The notes: generated by a model from the letters alone, not told the origin. A stretch of 64,000 bases of DNA from Candidatus Sumerlaeota bacterium (GCA_030156535.1 JASGMJ010000011.1:1-64000), one strand, 5' to 3'; counted from the first letter of the stretch, positions 7,985 to 17,088 are shown. A program made the numbers and translations.

Positions 7985-9823
7985 ATGACCGCCATTTTGG
8001 GAATCTCCGCCTACTACCACGACTCCGCCGCCGCACTCGTCATTGACGGCGAGATCGTTGCCGCTGCCCAGGAAGAACGCTTCACGCGCATCAAGCACGA
8101 CTTCAGCTTTCCCAAGAACGCCATCGACTATTGTCTCGCCCAGGCGGGCATCACGCCGGCTCAGATCGACTTCGTGGGCTTTTACGACAAGCCTTTCCTC
8201 AAGTTCGAGCGCCTTCTCGAAACCTACCTCTCGTACGCTCCCGCCGGATTTCGCTCGTTCATGCAGGCCATGCCGCTGTGGATGAAGCAGAAGCTCCATC
8301 TGCCTCGCGAGATGCGCAAATCACTCGGCGGCGAGTACCGAAAAAAGTTCATCTTTCCCGAACACCACGAGTCCCACGCGGCCAGCGCCTTCTTCCCCTC
8401 GCCCTTCGAGGAAGCGGCGATCCTGACTTTCGATGGCGTGGGTGAATGGGCCACGACGTCCTACGGAACGGGACGCGGCAACAGGATCGAGCTGACCCAC
8501 GAACTGCGTTTTCCGCACTCCCTCGGCCTGCTCTATTCGGCCTTCACGTACTTCACGGGCTTCAAGGTCAACTCGGGCGAATACAAGCTCATGGGGCTCG
8601 CTCCCTATGGCGAGCCGAAGTACGCCGATCTCATCATGGAGAAGCTGATCGACATCAAGCCCGACGGCTCCTTCCGGATGAACATGGAGTACTTCAACTA
8701 CTGCCAGGGACTGACGATGACGGGCCCGAAGTTCGACGCCCTCTTCGGCGGCCCGGCACGCAAGTCCGAGTCGAAGCTCACCCAGCGCGAAATGGACATC
8801 GCCGCCTCCATTCAATTTGTGACGGAGGAGGTCATGCTCCGCGCAGCGCACCACGTCCACGAGCAAACGGGGATGAAGAACCTGTGCATGGCCGGTGGCG
8901 TGGCTCTCAATTGCGTGGGTAATGGACGCATTCTGCGCGAAGGACCATTCGAGCGCCTCTGGATTCAGCCGGCCGCGGGCGACGCGGGTGGAGCGCTCGG
9001 CGTGGCCCTCCTCACTTGGTACCAGCTTCTCGACAATCCGCGGACAGCCACCGAACCCGATATGCAAGGTGCCTCGCTGCTCGGTCCCGCATTCGGTGAC
9101 GCGGAAATCAAGACCTTCCTCGAAGCTCAGGGAGCCAAGTACCATCACTTTGCCGACGAGGACGCGCTTTGCGACCGCGTCGCCGATCTCATTGCATCGG
9201 AGAAGGTCATCGGCTGGCTGCAGGGGCGCATGGAATTCGGGCCGCGTGCGCTTGGCTGCCGCAGCATTCTCGGCGATCCCCGCAGCCGTGCCATGCAGTC
9301 GGTCATGAATCTCAAGATCAAGTTCCGCGAATCCTTCCGGCCGTTCGCGCCCTCCGTGTTGCGCGACCATGTCCATGAGTGCTTCGAGATGCGAAAAGAC
9401 GAGGACAGCCCGTACATGCTGCTCGTCGCACCGGTGAAGGAAGAGCGCCAGATCAAGCTCACCGACGAGCAGAAGAAGCTCGAAGGCATCGACCTGCTCA
9501 AGGTGCATCGCTCCGACATCCCTGCGATCACGCACGTCGATTATTCGGCCCGCGTTCAGACCGTCGACAAGCACCGCCACGGGCGTTACTACAAATTGAT
9601 CGAGGCCTTCCGCCAGAAGACCGGTTGTCCGCTGCTCATCAACACCAGCTTCAACGTGCGTGGCGAGCCGATCGTCTGCTCGCCCGAGCACGCCTACCGC
9701 TGCTTCATGGCCACCAACATGGACGTGCTGGTGCTCGAGAATTACGTGCTGCTGAAGGAAGAGCAGCCCGACGCCGCCGCCCACGAAATCGACGACTATC
9801 TCGCCCAGTTCTCCCTCGACTGA
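7985..9823 (+). CDS. NodU/CmcH/TobZ-family O-carbamoyltransferase
   Basis: A 612-residue protein of normal family length. The N-terminal YrdC-partner/Kae1-like half begins ILGISAYYHDSAAALV and carries the metal-binding HHESHAASAF (~residues 118-127). The C-terminal carbamoyltransferase half includes WLQGRMEFGPRALGCRSIL and CPLLINTSFNVRGEP, hallmark motifs of this family. Members move a carbamoyl group from carbamoyl phosphate, via carbamoyl-AMP, to a hydroxyl of a sugar or secondary metabolite. It is followed 8 bases later by an SxtJ-like membrane protein and then a DUF5989 protein, an arrangement I know from other genomes. The substrate cannot be read from the sequence; a cell-envelope glycan is a reasonable guess. 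Confidence 0.92.
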   Translation: MTAILGISAYYHDSAAALVIDGEIVAAAQEERFTRIKHDFSFPKNAIDYCLAQAGITPAQIDFVGFYDKPFLKFERLLETYLSYAPAGFRSFMQAMPLWMKQKLHLPREMRKSLGGEYRKKFIFPEHHESHAASAFFPSPFEEAAILTFDGVGEWATTSYGTGRGNRIELTHELRFPHSLGLLYSAFTYFTGFKVNSGEYKLMGLAPYGEPKYADLIMEKLIDIKPDGSFRMNMEYFNYCQGLTMTGPKFDALFGGPARKSESKLTQREMDIAASIQFVTEEVMLRAAHHVHEQTGMKNLCMAGGVALNCVGNGRILREGPFERLWIQPAAGDAGGALGVALLTWYQLLDNPRTATEPDMQGASLLGPAFGDAEIKTFLEAQGAKYHHFADEDALCDRVADLIASEKVIGWLQGRMEFGPRALGCRSILGDPRSRAMQSVMNLKIKFRESFRPFAPSVLRDHVHECFEMRKDEDSPYMLLVAPVKEERQIKLTDEQKKLEGIDLLKVHRSDIPAITHVDYSARVQTVDKHRHGRYYKLIEAFRQKTGCPLLINTSFNVRGEPIVCSPEHAYRCFMATNMDVLVLENYVLLKEEQPDAAAHEIDDYLAQFSLD

Positions 9824-9831
9824 GACCCGAC

Positions 9832-10251
9832 ATGGCACTTCTGGAAATCAACAAGAACCCCTCGGAAAAGGAACTGCGCTGGTTCGCCGGCCTGTGGTTC
9901 CCCGCGTTCTTTCTCGTTATCGGCCTGATCCTTGGGATCAGGTTCTACCTGTGGCCCATCGTCTACCCCATGTGGGCTGTCGTTGCCCTGATCGGGTTCT
10001 TCGGCGTCTTCGTGCCCGGGCCGATGAAGTACCTCTATCTGGCCTGGATGTACGCCGCGTTCCCCATTGGCTGGACGGTGTCGCATCTGGCGCTCGGCAT
10101 CACCTACTACCTTGTGATGACCCCCATCGGGTTGCTTTTGCGCGCGGCGGGCAAGGACCCCATGGAACGCAAGTTCCTCAAGGACGCGCCCACCTACTGG
10201 ATCGAGCATCGCACGGGTGGCGACCGGCAGCGCTACTTTCGCCAATACTGA
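9832..10251 (+). CDS. SxtJ-family membrane protein
   Basis: A 139-residue protein with three hydrophobic stretches (about residues 20-42, 45-62 and 65-100) and a charged C-terminus with DPMERKFLKDAPTYWIEH. It matches my memory of the SxtJ family, small membrane proteins found beside carbamoyltransferases, including in the saxitoxin cluster. ATG 9832 lies 8 bases after the carbamoyltransferase stop, so they are probably co-translated. Biochemical role unknown; it may bring the carbamoyltransferase to the membrane. Confidence 0.75.
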   Translation: MALLEINKNPSEKELRWFAGLWFPAFFLVIGLILGIRFYLWPIVYPMWAVVALIGFFGVFVPGPMKYLYLAWMYAAFPIGWTVSHLALGITYYLVMTPIGLLLRAAGKDPMERKFLKDAPTYWIEHRTGGDRQRYFRQY

Positions 10252-10359
10252 CTCCGCCGATTTCGGTGGCGCGAGCCGAGGTCCGGCGCTAGCGTTTCCA
10301 TCGTGTTCCCTGAACCGGCATCCACACTGACTTCAATCGCTTCTCCCTCAGGCCAGAAT

Positions 10360-10584
10360 ATGTCCGACGAAAAACAAGACAACTCCGCCTCTTCCAATGA
10401 AGCCAAGGCTTTCGCGGAATCCGCCAGCGAAGGTTCGCAGAGTTCCTTCTCCGAGTTTCTCGACTTCCTGCGCTACAACAAGAAGTGGTGGCTGACGCCG
10501 ATCATCATCGTCCTGCTGCTCGTCAGCCTGCTGGTTCTGGTGGGTGGAACGGCGGCGGCGCCGTTCATTTACACGCTATTCTGA
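10360..10584 (+). CDS. DUF5989-family small membrane protein
   Basis: A 74-residue protein: a polar, Ser/Glu-rich N-terminus, then LRYNKKWWLTPIIIVLLL and one membrane helix ending in AAPFIYTLF. The KKWWL-P-helix-APFIYTLF pattern is typical of DUF5989, normally found with SxtJ and the carbamoyltransferase. The first 30 residues are longer and more polar than usual. Function unknown; probably the third part of a membrane-bound carbamoylation complex. A strong hairpin follows. Confidence 0.7.
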   Translation: MSDEKQDNSASSNEAKAFAESASEGSQSSFSEFLDFLRYNKKWWLTPIIIVLLLVSLLVLVGGTAAAPFIYTLF

Positions 10585-10601
10585 TTCGCCGATCAGCTCT
10601 T

Positions 10602-10651
10602 CAACGAAGGGAACAAGGGCCATCGCCGCCGTGCGATGGCCTTCTTCGTTG
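10602..10651. terminator. long two-part hairpin after the carbamoyltransferase cassette
   Basis: Inner stem ggccatcgc / gcgatggcc (10618-10626 / 10633-10641) with outer arms caacgaag / cttcgttg (10602-10609 / 10644-10651). The T-tract is weak (ttcttcgtt), so it may terminate or just protect mRNA ends. Confidence 0.55.
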
Positions 10652-10762
10652 GCGCGCCATGAATGGAGCGGGCGCGAGGCTGCTTCGTGTTGGACAGCGT
10701 CTTGCTTCTCTTCTCCTGCATTATACGTGGGGCCCTCCCTTCCCCTTTCTCTGGAGCGTTCG

Positions 10763-11356
10763 ATGCAGTCTATCCCTTTCTCCCGTTTCCGCGAAACCCT
10801 CTGGAAAGTCGCGCTTCCTGTTGGCATCGCCTTCATCGTGCTTGTGCTGGCCAGCCGCTTCTTTGTTGGCGGGCCGGAGTTCGTGCTCGACGAAGACGGG
10901 CCCATCGCCGATCCCGCTTGGCCGATGGTCACACTCCAAGGCGACGAAGTCACCCTTGGTGACTATCGCGGCCAGACCGTTTTCCTGAACATGTGGGCGA
11001 GTTGGTGTCCGCCATGCATGGCGGAATTGCCGTCGATTGCCCGGTTGCACGAGGCTGTCGCTGGCGAAGAGATTGCGGTACTGGCAATGTCCTGGGACGA
11101 GGAACGCGAAGACATTGAAGACGCTCTGGCGTCGCGCCAGGCAACCGAGCTTCCCGTCCTGCTTCCCGTGAAGGAAGCTCCGCAGGGCATGGAATTCACC
11201 GCGCTGCCGACGACGTTCATCATCGCGCCCGATGGCCGCGTGGTCTTGCGTTACGTGGGAGCCCATGAGTGGGACAGCGCGGAAAGCCTCGCGTTTCTCC
11301 GCCAGGTTGCCGCGCTCCCTTCAGCGAACGAACAGGTGGAATCACCCGCCGAGTGA
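10763..11356 (+). CDS. membrane-anchored TlpA/ResA-like thiol-disulfide oxidoreductase
   Basis: A 197-residue protein with one N-terminal membrane anchor (residues ~15-32) and a thioredoxin fold facing the periplasm. The active site is WASWCPPC (Cys 82 and 85), the CPPC form seen in some TlpA/ResA relatives. The cis-Pro region reads ALPTTFIIAPDG. Start chosen at 10763, where GGAG lies 7 bases upstream. It likely reduces periplasmic disulfides. Its 3' end overlaps the converging peroxiredoxin gene by 15 bp. Confidence 0.85.
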   Translation: MQSIPFSRFRETLWKVALPVGIAFIVLVLASRFFVGGPEFVLDEDGPIADPAWPMVTLQGDEVTLGDYRGQTVFLNMWASWCPPCMAELPSIARLHEAVAGEEIAVLAMSWDEEREDIEDALASRQATELPVLLPVKEAPQGMEFTALPTTFIIAPDGRVVLRYVGAHEWDSAESLAFLRQVAALPSANEQVESPAE

Positions 11357-11896
11357 CGCCAGGATCGTCTCGGAGCTTGGCATCCCGCGTTCCGCAAACA
11401 CGATCACGCCGTCTTTGTTGATTGCGTAGACCGTGCGCGTCGTGATGCCGCCGATTCCCCGGCACCCGTAGTCGCGTACCAGGGTGCCTTCCGTGTCGGC
11501 CAGCAGTGGAAAGGGGAAGTCGTATTTGTTGGAGAAGGCCTGCTTGGATTCCTGGCCTGCCGGGTTGACGCCGAAGACAACCGCGTCGAGCGCCTGGTAC
11601 TTGGCGTAGTCGTCGCGGGCAGCGCAGAGCTGCTTTGTGCAGCCCGGCGTGTCGTCGCCCGGGTAAAAAATCAGTACGACGTTGCTCTTTCCCCGGTAAT
11701 CCTCCAAGCGCACCGTGCGGCCAACTTCGTCCTTGGCCTCGAAGGCTGGGGCTTTCTCGCCAATCGACAGGATGACGGACGGATCGCGCGTCTCGCCCGA
11801 CTCGGTCTTCGACCCTTCTCCTGCCGGAGAGGTCGCCACGCAGGCCGCCAGCAGTGCCGCCGAGACCGATGCCATGATCTTCAGAGGGTTGCTCAT
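11342..11896 (-). CDS. lipoprotein peroxiredoxin of the Bcp/PrxQ type
   Basis: A 184-residue protein. The N-terminus has a lipobox (ALLAAC, Cys 19), so it is probably anchored to a membrane, unusual for Bcp proteins, which are normally cytoplasmic. The catalytic stretch PGDDTPGCTKQLC holds the peroxidatic Cys 86 (P-x3-T-x2-C) and a second Cys five residues on, as expected for PrxQ resolving cysteines. It should reduce peroxides using a thiol donor; the convergent TlpA-like protein is a candidate partner. The start at 11896 is picked for the signal sequence and an upstream AGGAG. The gene is divergent from xseA. Confidence 0.85.
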   Translation of the reverse strand: MSNPLKIMASVSAALLAACVATSPAGEGSKTESGETRDPSVILSIGEKAPAFEAKDEVGRTVRLEDYRGKSNVVLIFYPGDDTPGCTKQLCAARDDYAKYQALDAVVFGVNPAGQESKQAFSNKYDFPFPLLADTEGTLVRDYGCRGIGGITTRTVYAINKDGVIVFAERGMPSSETILASLGG

Positions 11897-12007
11897 GTTT
11901 GCCGATGCTCCTGGAGTCTTCGTTTCATCCACTACAATGCAAGAACCCCGCCATCCCCCTCCGCTTGCCATTGCGCCGCCCCGTTCCGGCTTTGGAGCAT
12001 CCTCCGC

Positions 12008-13240
12008 ATGAGCCTCCTCGATCCCGCTCCCGCCAATCGCCCCACCACCGTCTCGCAGTTGACGGCACAGCTCCGCCTGTTCCTCGAAGAACGTTTCCAG
12101 CGCGTCTGGGTTGAGGGCGAGATCAGCAACTGGACGCTTGCCGCGTCCGGGCACGCCTACTTTGCGCTCAAGGACGAGGGTGCCCTGCTTTCGGCCGTGA
12201 TGTGGCGCTCGGCCGTTGGAAAAGCGGGCGGGGCCTTTCGCGACGGAGACCGCGTTGAAGCCCGGGGCCGTCTGAGCGTCTACGACCGCCGTGGCCAGTA
12301 CCAACTCGTTGTCGATTCCCTCAAGCCTCTGGGCGAAGGCTTGCTCTTCCGGCGGTTTCTGGAGCTGAAGGAGAAGCTGGAGCGCGAGGGACTCTTCGAT
12401 CCCGGCCGCAAGCGCGCGATTCCCGCCCTTCCTGGTGCTGTGGGCGTCGTCACCTCGCCCACCGGCGCCGCCATCCGCGATATTCTGTCCGTGCTCCAGC
12501 GCCGCGCCCCCGGCCTGCCCGTCTTCATCTGGCCGGCCCGCGTTCAGGGCGACGGTGCCGCCGCCGAAATCGCCGCCGGTGTTCATCGGCTTTCCCGCTC
12601 CGGGTTGGTCGATGTTCTCATCGTGGGTCGAGGCGGCGGATCGCTGGAAGACTTGTGGGAGTTCAACAACGAGGCGCTCGCCCGCGAAATCGTTGCCGCT
12701 CCGATTCCCGTCATCAGCGCCGTGGGCCACGAAGTCGATTTCTCCATCAGCGATTTTGTTGCTGATCTCCGCGCGCCCACGCCTTCCGCCGCAGCGGAAC
12801 TCGTCTGCGCCGACCACGCGGCGTTCCTCGATCGCGTGCGCGAGTGCGTGCGTGCGCTGGACCGCGCTGCAACGGCTCCGCTCGTGGACGCGCGACATCG
12901 CCTTCGCGCGGCGCTTTCGTCGTATGGCTTGCGCGAGCCCGAAGCGCGTTTGCGTCTTGCCCAGCAGCGCGCCGACGACTCGCTGCGCCGTCTCGACGCC
13001 GTGCTCGACCGCCGGGTGGCCGAGGTCCGTCACCGCGTGGCCGCCGCCCGCTCCGGTCTTGGTGGGCATGACCCCGCGCTGATTCTGAAGAAGGGTTACG
13101 CGATCGTGCGCACGGCAAAGGAAGGCCGCGTCGTGACGCATGCCGGCTCCGTGCGCAAGGGGGCGCACATCCGTACGGAACTGGTGGATGGCACAATCCG
13201 CTCCGTTGTTACGGATGACGTGCCCGATTTGTTTGAGTAG
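12008..13240 (+). CDS. xseA: exodeoxyribonuclease VII large subunit
   Basis: 410 residues, normal length. An OB-fold nucleic-acid-binding domain (VWVEGEISNW..SGHAYFALKD) at residues ~35-100 precedes the nuclease domain with GVVTSPTGAAIRDI, GRGGGSLEDLWEFN and SAVGHEVDFSISDFVADLRAPTPS split across residues ~155-260, then a coiled-coil region. With XseB it digests single-stranded DNA from both ends and acts in repair. No xseB is visible nearby, although the two often lie together. Confidence 0.95.
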   Translation: MSLLDPAPANRPTTVSQLTAQLRLFLEERFQRVWVEGEISNWTLAASGHAYFALKDEGALLSAVMWRSAVGKAGGAFRDGDRVEARGRLSVYDRRGQYQLVVDSLKPLGEGLLFRRFLELKEKLEREGLFDPGRKRAIPALPGAVGVVTSPTGAAIRDILSVLQRRAPGLPVFIWPARVQGDGAAAEIAAGVHRLSRSGLVDVLIVGRGGGSLEDLWEFNNEALAREIVAAPIPVISAVGHEVDFSISDFVADLRAPTPSAAAELVCADHAAFLDRVRECVRALDRAATAPLVDARHRLRAALSSYGLREPEARLRLAQQRADDSLRRLDAVLDRRVAEVRHRVAAARSGLGGHDPALILKKGYAIVRTAKEGRVVTHAGSVRKGAHIRTELVDGTIRSVVTDDVPDLFE

Positions 13241-13249
13241 GGGAGTTGG

Positions 13250-14170
13250 TCAGCGATCTTCGCGGCGCACATCATCGCGGAAGAGGCGCAGTTCCCTCTG
13301 GGCACGGCGGATTTTCTCGCGCGCCTCCTCGACCTTCCCTGCCCGCACGTCGGCATGGGCACCGTCGATCAGCCAAATGGCCGACTTGCCATGCTCCGGT
13401 TTGCTGGTGCGTCCGGCCAGCACGGAAAGGCGCGGGTTGACTCTCTTCTCGGGCGTCGCCTTGGAGACAGCCAGCGTGATCCTGCCAATGTCCGTCGGCT
13501 GCCAGAGAAAGAAGAACTCGCGCTTCGGCAGGCTGTGCCGTAACACGATTGCCTCGGGATTGCGGAACTCCGCGACGAGTTTATCGTCCGTGTCGTAGAC
13601 CTTCATGTTATGCAGCAAGGCGTCGCCGCGCTCCACCTGAAAGGAAATCGCGGTGATGTCGCGCGGCACGGTCACACCGGGCTGCGCGTTCTCTCCCTGG
13701 AAGGGGAACTCGATCGAATCGATCAGGCCGGTGCGCACACGCGCGCTCTCCACGACCTCCCACTTGTATGCCACGAGCGAGGCGTGCAGGTCGTCGCGCT
13801 CCTTGAGATAGTTGGAGACGGATTCAAGCAGGCGCAGGTAGGATTCCCGGTCGACCTGCTTCAGAGCATCCTCGCCCTCGGGCAGTGCCGTGTTTGCTGC
13901 GGCAAGGAGGTTGAGGCAATCGTTCAGACTGAAGGGCGAGCGGAAGGAAATGGGGACTGCGGTGGGTTCCGGGGGAGTCTCGGCGTCGCCCTTGCGGGCT
14001 CCCTCGGCGACCGCGACTTCAACGCTGCCAATCGCGGCGGGGGGCGGTGTTTGCTCGGGAACGGCGGCGCTTTCCTTGTCCGGAGTTTGGGCGATGAGCA
14101 CGGCGCACGCCACCAGGCAGGCCGCAAGACCCACTCCTCTGCGCCATCTCCGTGTCAAACGCCGCGTCAT
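13250..14170 (-). CDS. secreted protein of unknown function
   Basis: 306 residues from ATG 14170, which has GAGAGG just upstream; an earlier in-frame start is less likely. A twin-Arg-rich N-terminus leads into a hydrophobic signal helix (GVGLAACLVACAVLIA), then a Pro/Glu-rich linker. The folded part (from PISFRSPFSLNDCLNLLAAA) is helical and then beta-rich; the last ~40 residues are a charged helix. No family recognised. It lies downstream of cinA on the same strand, 102 bp away. Confidence 0.7.
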   Translation of the reverse strand: MTRRLTRRWRRGVGLAACLVACAVLIAQTPDKESAAVPEQTPPPAAIGSVEVAVAEGARKGDAETPPEPTAVPISFRSPFSLNDCLNLLAAANTALPEGEDALKQVDRESYLRLLESVSNYLKERDDLHASLVAYKWEVVESARVRTGLIDSIEFPFQGENAQPGVTVPRDITAISFQVERGDALLHNMKVYDTDDKLVAEFRNPEAIVLRHSLPKREFFFLWQPTDIGRITLAVSKATPEKRVNPRLSVLAGRTSKPEHGKSAIWLIDGAHADVRAGKVEEAREKIRRAQRELRLFRDDVRREDR

Positions 14171-14272
14171 TTTCCTCTCCGTCAAGACATCCGGTCCCAT
14201 TCGATCATCGTTACCGAGCGAAACGCTCCAGCTGCGGCCTCTGCAAGGAAATTTGCCAACTTCGTGCCTTCC

Positions 14273-15586
14273 TCACTGCTCGCTTTCTTCTTCGAGTGGC
14301 AGGCCGTCAACCCAGCGCCTCAGCAAATCCAGCGCGGTGTTTTCCGCGCGCACTCGAACGGTCTCACGGTTGCCCGGAAAAATCGAGGAGAACGTGCGCC
14401 CCACCTCTTCCTCGGCGGCGAGACCGAACCACACGAGCCCCACAGGCTTCTCCTCCGTGCCGCCCGTCGGCCCTGCAATGCCACTGATGGCGACGGCAAC
14501 ATTGGCTCCACTCTCGCGCAACGCCCCGGCGGCCATTTCGTGCACGCACTCCTTACTGACGGCACCGTGGTGCTCCAGAGTGGCGGGGGAGACGCCGAGC
14601 CGGGCCTGCTTTGCCGCGTTCGAGTACGTGACCCAGCCCTCGCGCAGCACCTGCGAAGAGGATGGGACATCCGTCAGCCGCTTGGCAACTCCTCCGCCCG
14701 TGCACGACTCCGCCAACGCGATTGTCTTGCCCGCTGCGCGGAACCGCTCCACCACGACGCTTTCCGGCGTCAGGGTGTCCTCGCCCTCCGCGAAGATGCA
14801 ATTCGTGGGAAGAAGCTCCAGAACGCGAACACGGAAGCTCTCCAGGAGTTCGCATGCTTCCCCGGTGGTCTCCCCGCTCGCGTTCAGACGAACACGGATC
14901 ACGCCAAGACTGGCCAGCAGCCCCACTTCCACGCGGGGGTCTTCTTCAAAGAGAGGCAGCAGCAACTCGTTCACTTCGGATTCCGCGAGGCCGGCGACAT
15001 GCAGCGTTGTTGCCGCGGATTTCCGCAGCCCAGGAAACGCGGGCAGGACCATACGCGGCGCATAGCGCGCCCACATCGCCTTCCACTCCCTCGGCACTCC
15101 CGGCATGGAGACGATCATGGGGCGGCCGTCGGCGCCTGCCGGGACAAGCACTCCCATGGCGGTGCCCCAGAAATTCAGCAGTGGCAGCGCTCCCGTTGGC
15201 AGCAGCGCCTGCTTCACATTGCGCTCTGGCATCGGACGGCTCCGGCGTGCGAACAGAGCACGCATCATGGACTCAGCCCGGTGTACCCGATGCAGCGGCG
15301 CCTCCATCACATCGGCGAGCACCTCGCGGCAAAGGTCGTCCTCCGTCGGCCCGATGCCTCCCGTCATCACCACCAGATCCGCCACGCCGAACGTATTCCT
15401 CAGGGCGGCTTCAATCCGCTCACGGCTGTCGGGAACGGCCGCGTGCCCAACGACATGAAAACCGTATTCCGTCAGGCTGCGCGAAAGATGCGTCGCATTT
15501 GTATCCGTGCGCGTGCCCTGCGTGATTTCGCTCCCCGTGCTCAGCACGAAGGCGCGGGGGGGATTGCTCAGCGAGATTGCCGTCAT
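14273..15586 (-). CDS. cinA: CinA-family protein (nicotinamide-nucleotide amidase)
   Basis: 437 residues with the two usual domains. The MoCF-like domain holds LSTGSEITQGTRTDTN and VVMTGGIGPTEDD, in a fold related to MoeA/MogA. The C-terminal amidase holds the marker ALAESCTGGGVAKRLTDVP and ISGIAGPTGGTEEKPVG. The amidase releases ammonia from nicotinamide mononucleotide in pyridine-nucleotide salvage; the N-terminal domain in relatives acts on ADP-ribose. Start at 15586 with GGGAG six bases upstream. It is divergent from moeA, which shares the MoCF fold. Confidence 0.9.
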   Translation of the reverse strand: MTAISLSNPPRAFVLSTGSEITQGTRTDTNATHLSRSLTEYGFHVVGHAAVPDSRERIEAALRNTFGVADLVVMTGGIGPTEDDLCREVLADVMEAPLHRVHRAESMMRALFARRSRPMPERNVKQALLPTGALPLLNFWGTAMGVLVPAGADGRPMIVSMPGVPREWKAMWARYAPRMVLPAFPGLRKSAATTLHVAGLAESEVNELLLPLFEEDPRVEVGLLASLGVIRVRLNASGETTGEACELLESFRVRVLELLPTNCIFAEGEDTLTPESVVVERFRAAGKTIALAESCTGGGVAKRLTDVPSSSQVLREGWVTYSNAAKQARLGVSPATLEHHGAVSKECVHEMAAGALRESGANVAVAISGIAGPTGGTEEKPVGLVWFGLAAEEEVGRTFSSIFPGNRETVRVRAENTALDLLRRWVDGLPLEEESEQ

Positions 15587-15669
15587 GGACCGCTCCCTGG
15601 GAATTCTGTTTGTGGGCTGCCCCTGAAAGGCAAGAGTCTTGCCATTCGCAGGCAATGACCGGAGATAGC

Positions 15670-16890
15670 ATGATGATCGACTACGCCACAGCCCAAAGTC
15701 TCGTTTCCACGCTCCCTCTTGCGTTGCGTGTCGAGAGTCTTCCCCTGCTCACCGCAGGCGGGCGGATTCTGGCGCGCCCGATCGAAGCTCCCTGGCCTCT
15801 TCCCCGGTTCGACAACTCCGCGATGGACGGCTTTGCGGTGCGCTGTGCCGACATCGCGGCAGCCTCGCCCCAGTGCCCCGTTTCGTTGCCCCTCGCCGGC
15901 GAATCCGCCGCCGGGGTTCCCATGACCGCACCCCTCTCCGCAGGAACCGTTGCACGCATCAGCACGGGCGCGCCGCTCCCCGCCGGCGCCGATGGCATCG
16001 TGCCCATCGAGAACGCTGCTGTCGAGAGTACGACGGTCTCCTTCACAGCGCCAGCGCTTCCCGGCTGCTTCATCCGCCGCCGGGGCGAGGATGTTCCCCA
16101 AGGCAGCCTGCTTGCCGCCGTCGGCGCCCGGCTCGACCCGCCCCTGCTCGCGTTTCTTGCCATGTACAATTTTCCCACCCTCGATGTCTTTGCCCGCCCG
16201 CGTGTCGGTATTCTCACCAGCGGCGACGAAATCAAGCCGCACGGGGCGCCCCTCCGCGCGAATGACGTTGTTGGTGTGAACATCTACTATCTGGAGCAGG
16301 AACTTCGTGCCTTCGGATGCGAGCCCCGGATCTTCGGCATTTCCCCGGACGATCCTGCCGCGTTTCAGGCGATGCTGGCCGAGGCACTCGAAGCCTCCGA
16401 CATGGTCGTCACGACGGCGGGCGTGTCCGTTGGCGAGCACGACGTCGTCGGGCAGGCCGTCCGGAATCTTGGCGGCGAAGTCATTTTCTGGCGCGTTTCC
16501 ATCCGCCCCGGCAAGCCCAGCCTGGTGGCTGTTTTTGACGGCAAACCGTTTTTCGGCCTCCCCGGCAACCCGGTGGCAGTCTGCTGCAACACCGAGGTTC
16601 TGGTGAAGCCGTTCCTGCGCGAGAAGCTCGGCATCGACCCGGTCAATCCGGCGCTCGAAGAGGCTGTCCTGCTGGCCCCCTGCCCGCGCGATCCATCGCG
16701 CCTGTTCTTCGTCTACGCTCGCCCCGAAGTTCGGGATGGACGCCTGTATGCTCAACCTCTGGGAAATCAGTCATCCGGGAATCTCTTTAATCCGGCTCGC
16801 GGCGGCTTGTTGCTCGTTGCCGAACCGGGCGCCGATCCCGTACCCGCCGGGGCATCTCTCCCTGCCCTGCGTCTTCGCTCCGGCAGGTAG
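15670..16890 (+). CDS. moeA: molybdopterin molybdenumtransferase
   Basis: 406 residues. Key stretches: LPRFDNSAMDGFAVR, STGAPLPAGADGIVPIEN, VGILTSGDEI, TAGVSVGEHDVV and FGLPGNPVAVCCN, covering MoeA domains I-III. It inserts molybdate into adenylylated molybdopterin to make molybdenum cofactor. GGAG at 15661 favours the ATG at 15670 (or 15673) over one at 15655. No other moa/mob gene is in the window, so molybdoenzymes lie elsewhere. Confidence 0.93.
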   Translation: MMIDYATAQSLVSTLPLALRVESLPLLTAGGRILARPIEAPWPLPRFDNSAMDGFAVRCADIAAASPQCPVSLPLAGESAAGVPMTAPLSAGTVARISTGAPLPAGADGIVPIENAAVESTTVSFTAPALPGCFIRRRGEDVPQGSLLAAVGARLDPPLLAFLAMYNFPTLDVFARPRVGILTSGDEIKPHGAPLRANDVVGVNIYYLEQELRAFGCEPRIFGISPDDPAAFQAMLAEALEASDMVVTTAGVSVGEHDVVGQAVRNLGGEVIFWRVSIRPGKPSLVAVFDGKPFFGLPGNPVAVCCNTEVLVKPFLREKLGIDPVNPALEEAVLLAPCPRDPSRLFFVYARPEVRDGRLYAQPLGNQSSGNLFNPARGGLLLVAEPGADPVPAGASLPALRLRSGR

Positions 16891-16949
16891 CCGGGGACGC
16901 GGGGATGGAGGGCGTAATAAAATAGGAAAAACAGGAAATTTGAAAACGC

Positions 16950-17057
16950 TCATAAATGCACGCGAGCCTTGACCTTGCCGCCTTCCACCACTAGATACAA
17001 GCCTGTATTGGATGAGCACGGCGTAAAGCCAAGCGAAGCAAGCGTATTGTAAATACA
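16950..17057 (-). other. possible decayed fragment of a Ty1/copia-type reverse transcriptase
   Basis: In this stretch of moderate GC, a minus-strand frame reads IYNTLASLGFTPCSS then NTGLYLVVEGGKVKARVHL and stops. The pattern (Y, helix, LGF, Cys, LY, GGKV-A-V) resembles the RVT_2 region just before the YVDD catalytic motif of copia-type retrotransposons. No YVDD, integrase or repeats are present. This could be a chance match, a relic, or an assembly artefact. Confidence 0.25.
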
Positions 17058-17088
17058 AGAGTATAAGTAGCCTGTCGTCCTGCGTGCA

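Noticed and set aside
11342..13168. 608-codon minus-strand frame that could make the peroxiredoxin a fusion
   Set aside because: The upstream 424 codons are antisense to xseA; a proper ribosome binding site and lipobox at 11896 show where the gene begins.
13610..15658. 682-codon plus-strand frame opposite the secreted protein and cinA
   Set aside because: No domain pattern; cinA on the other strand has all its motifs.
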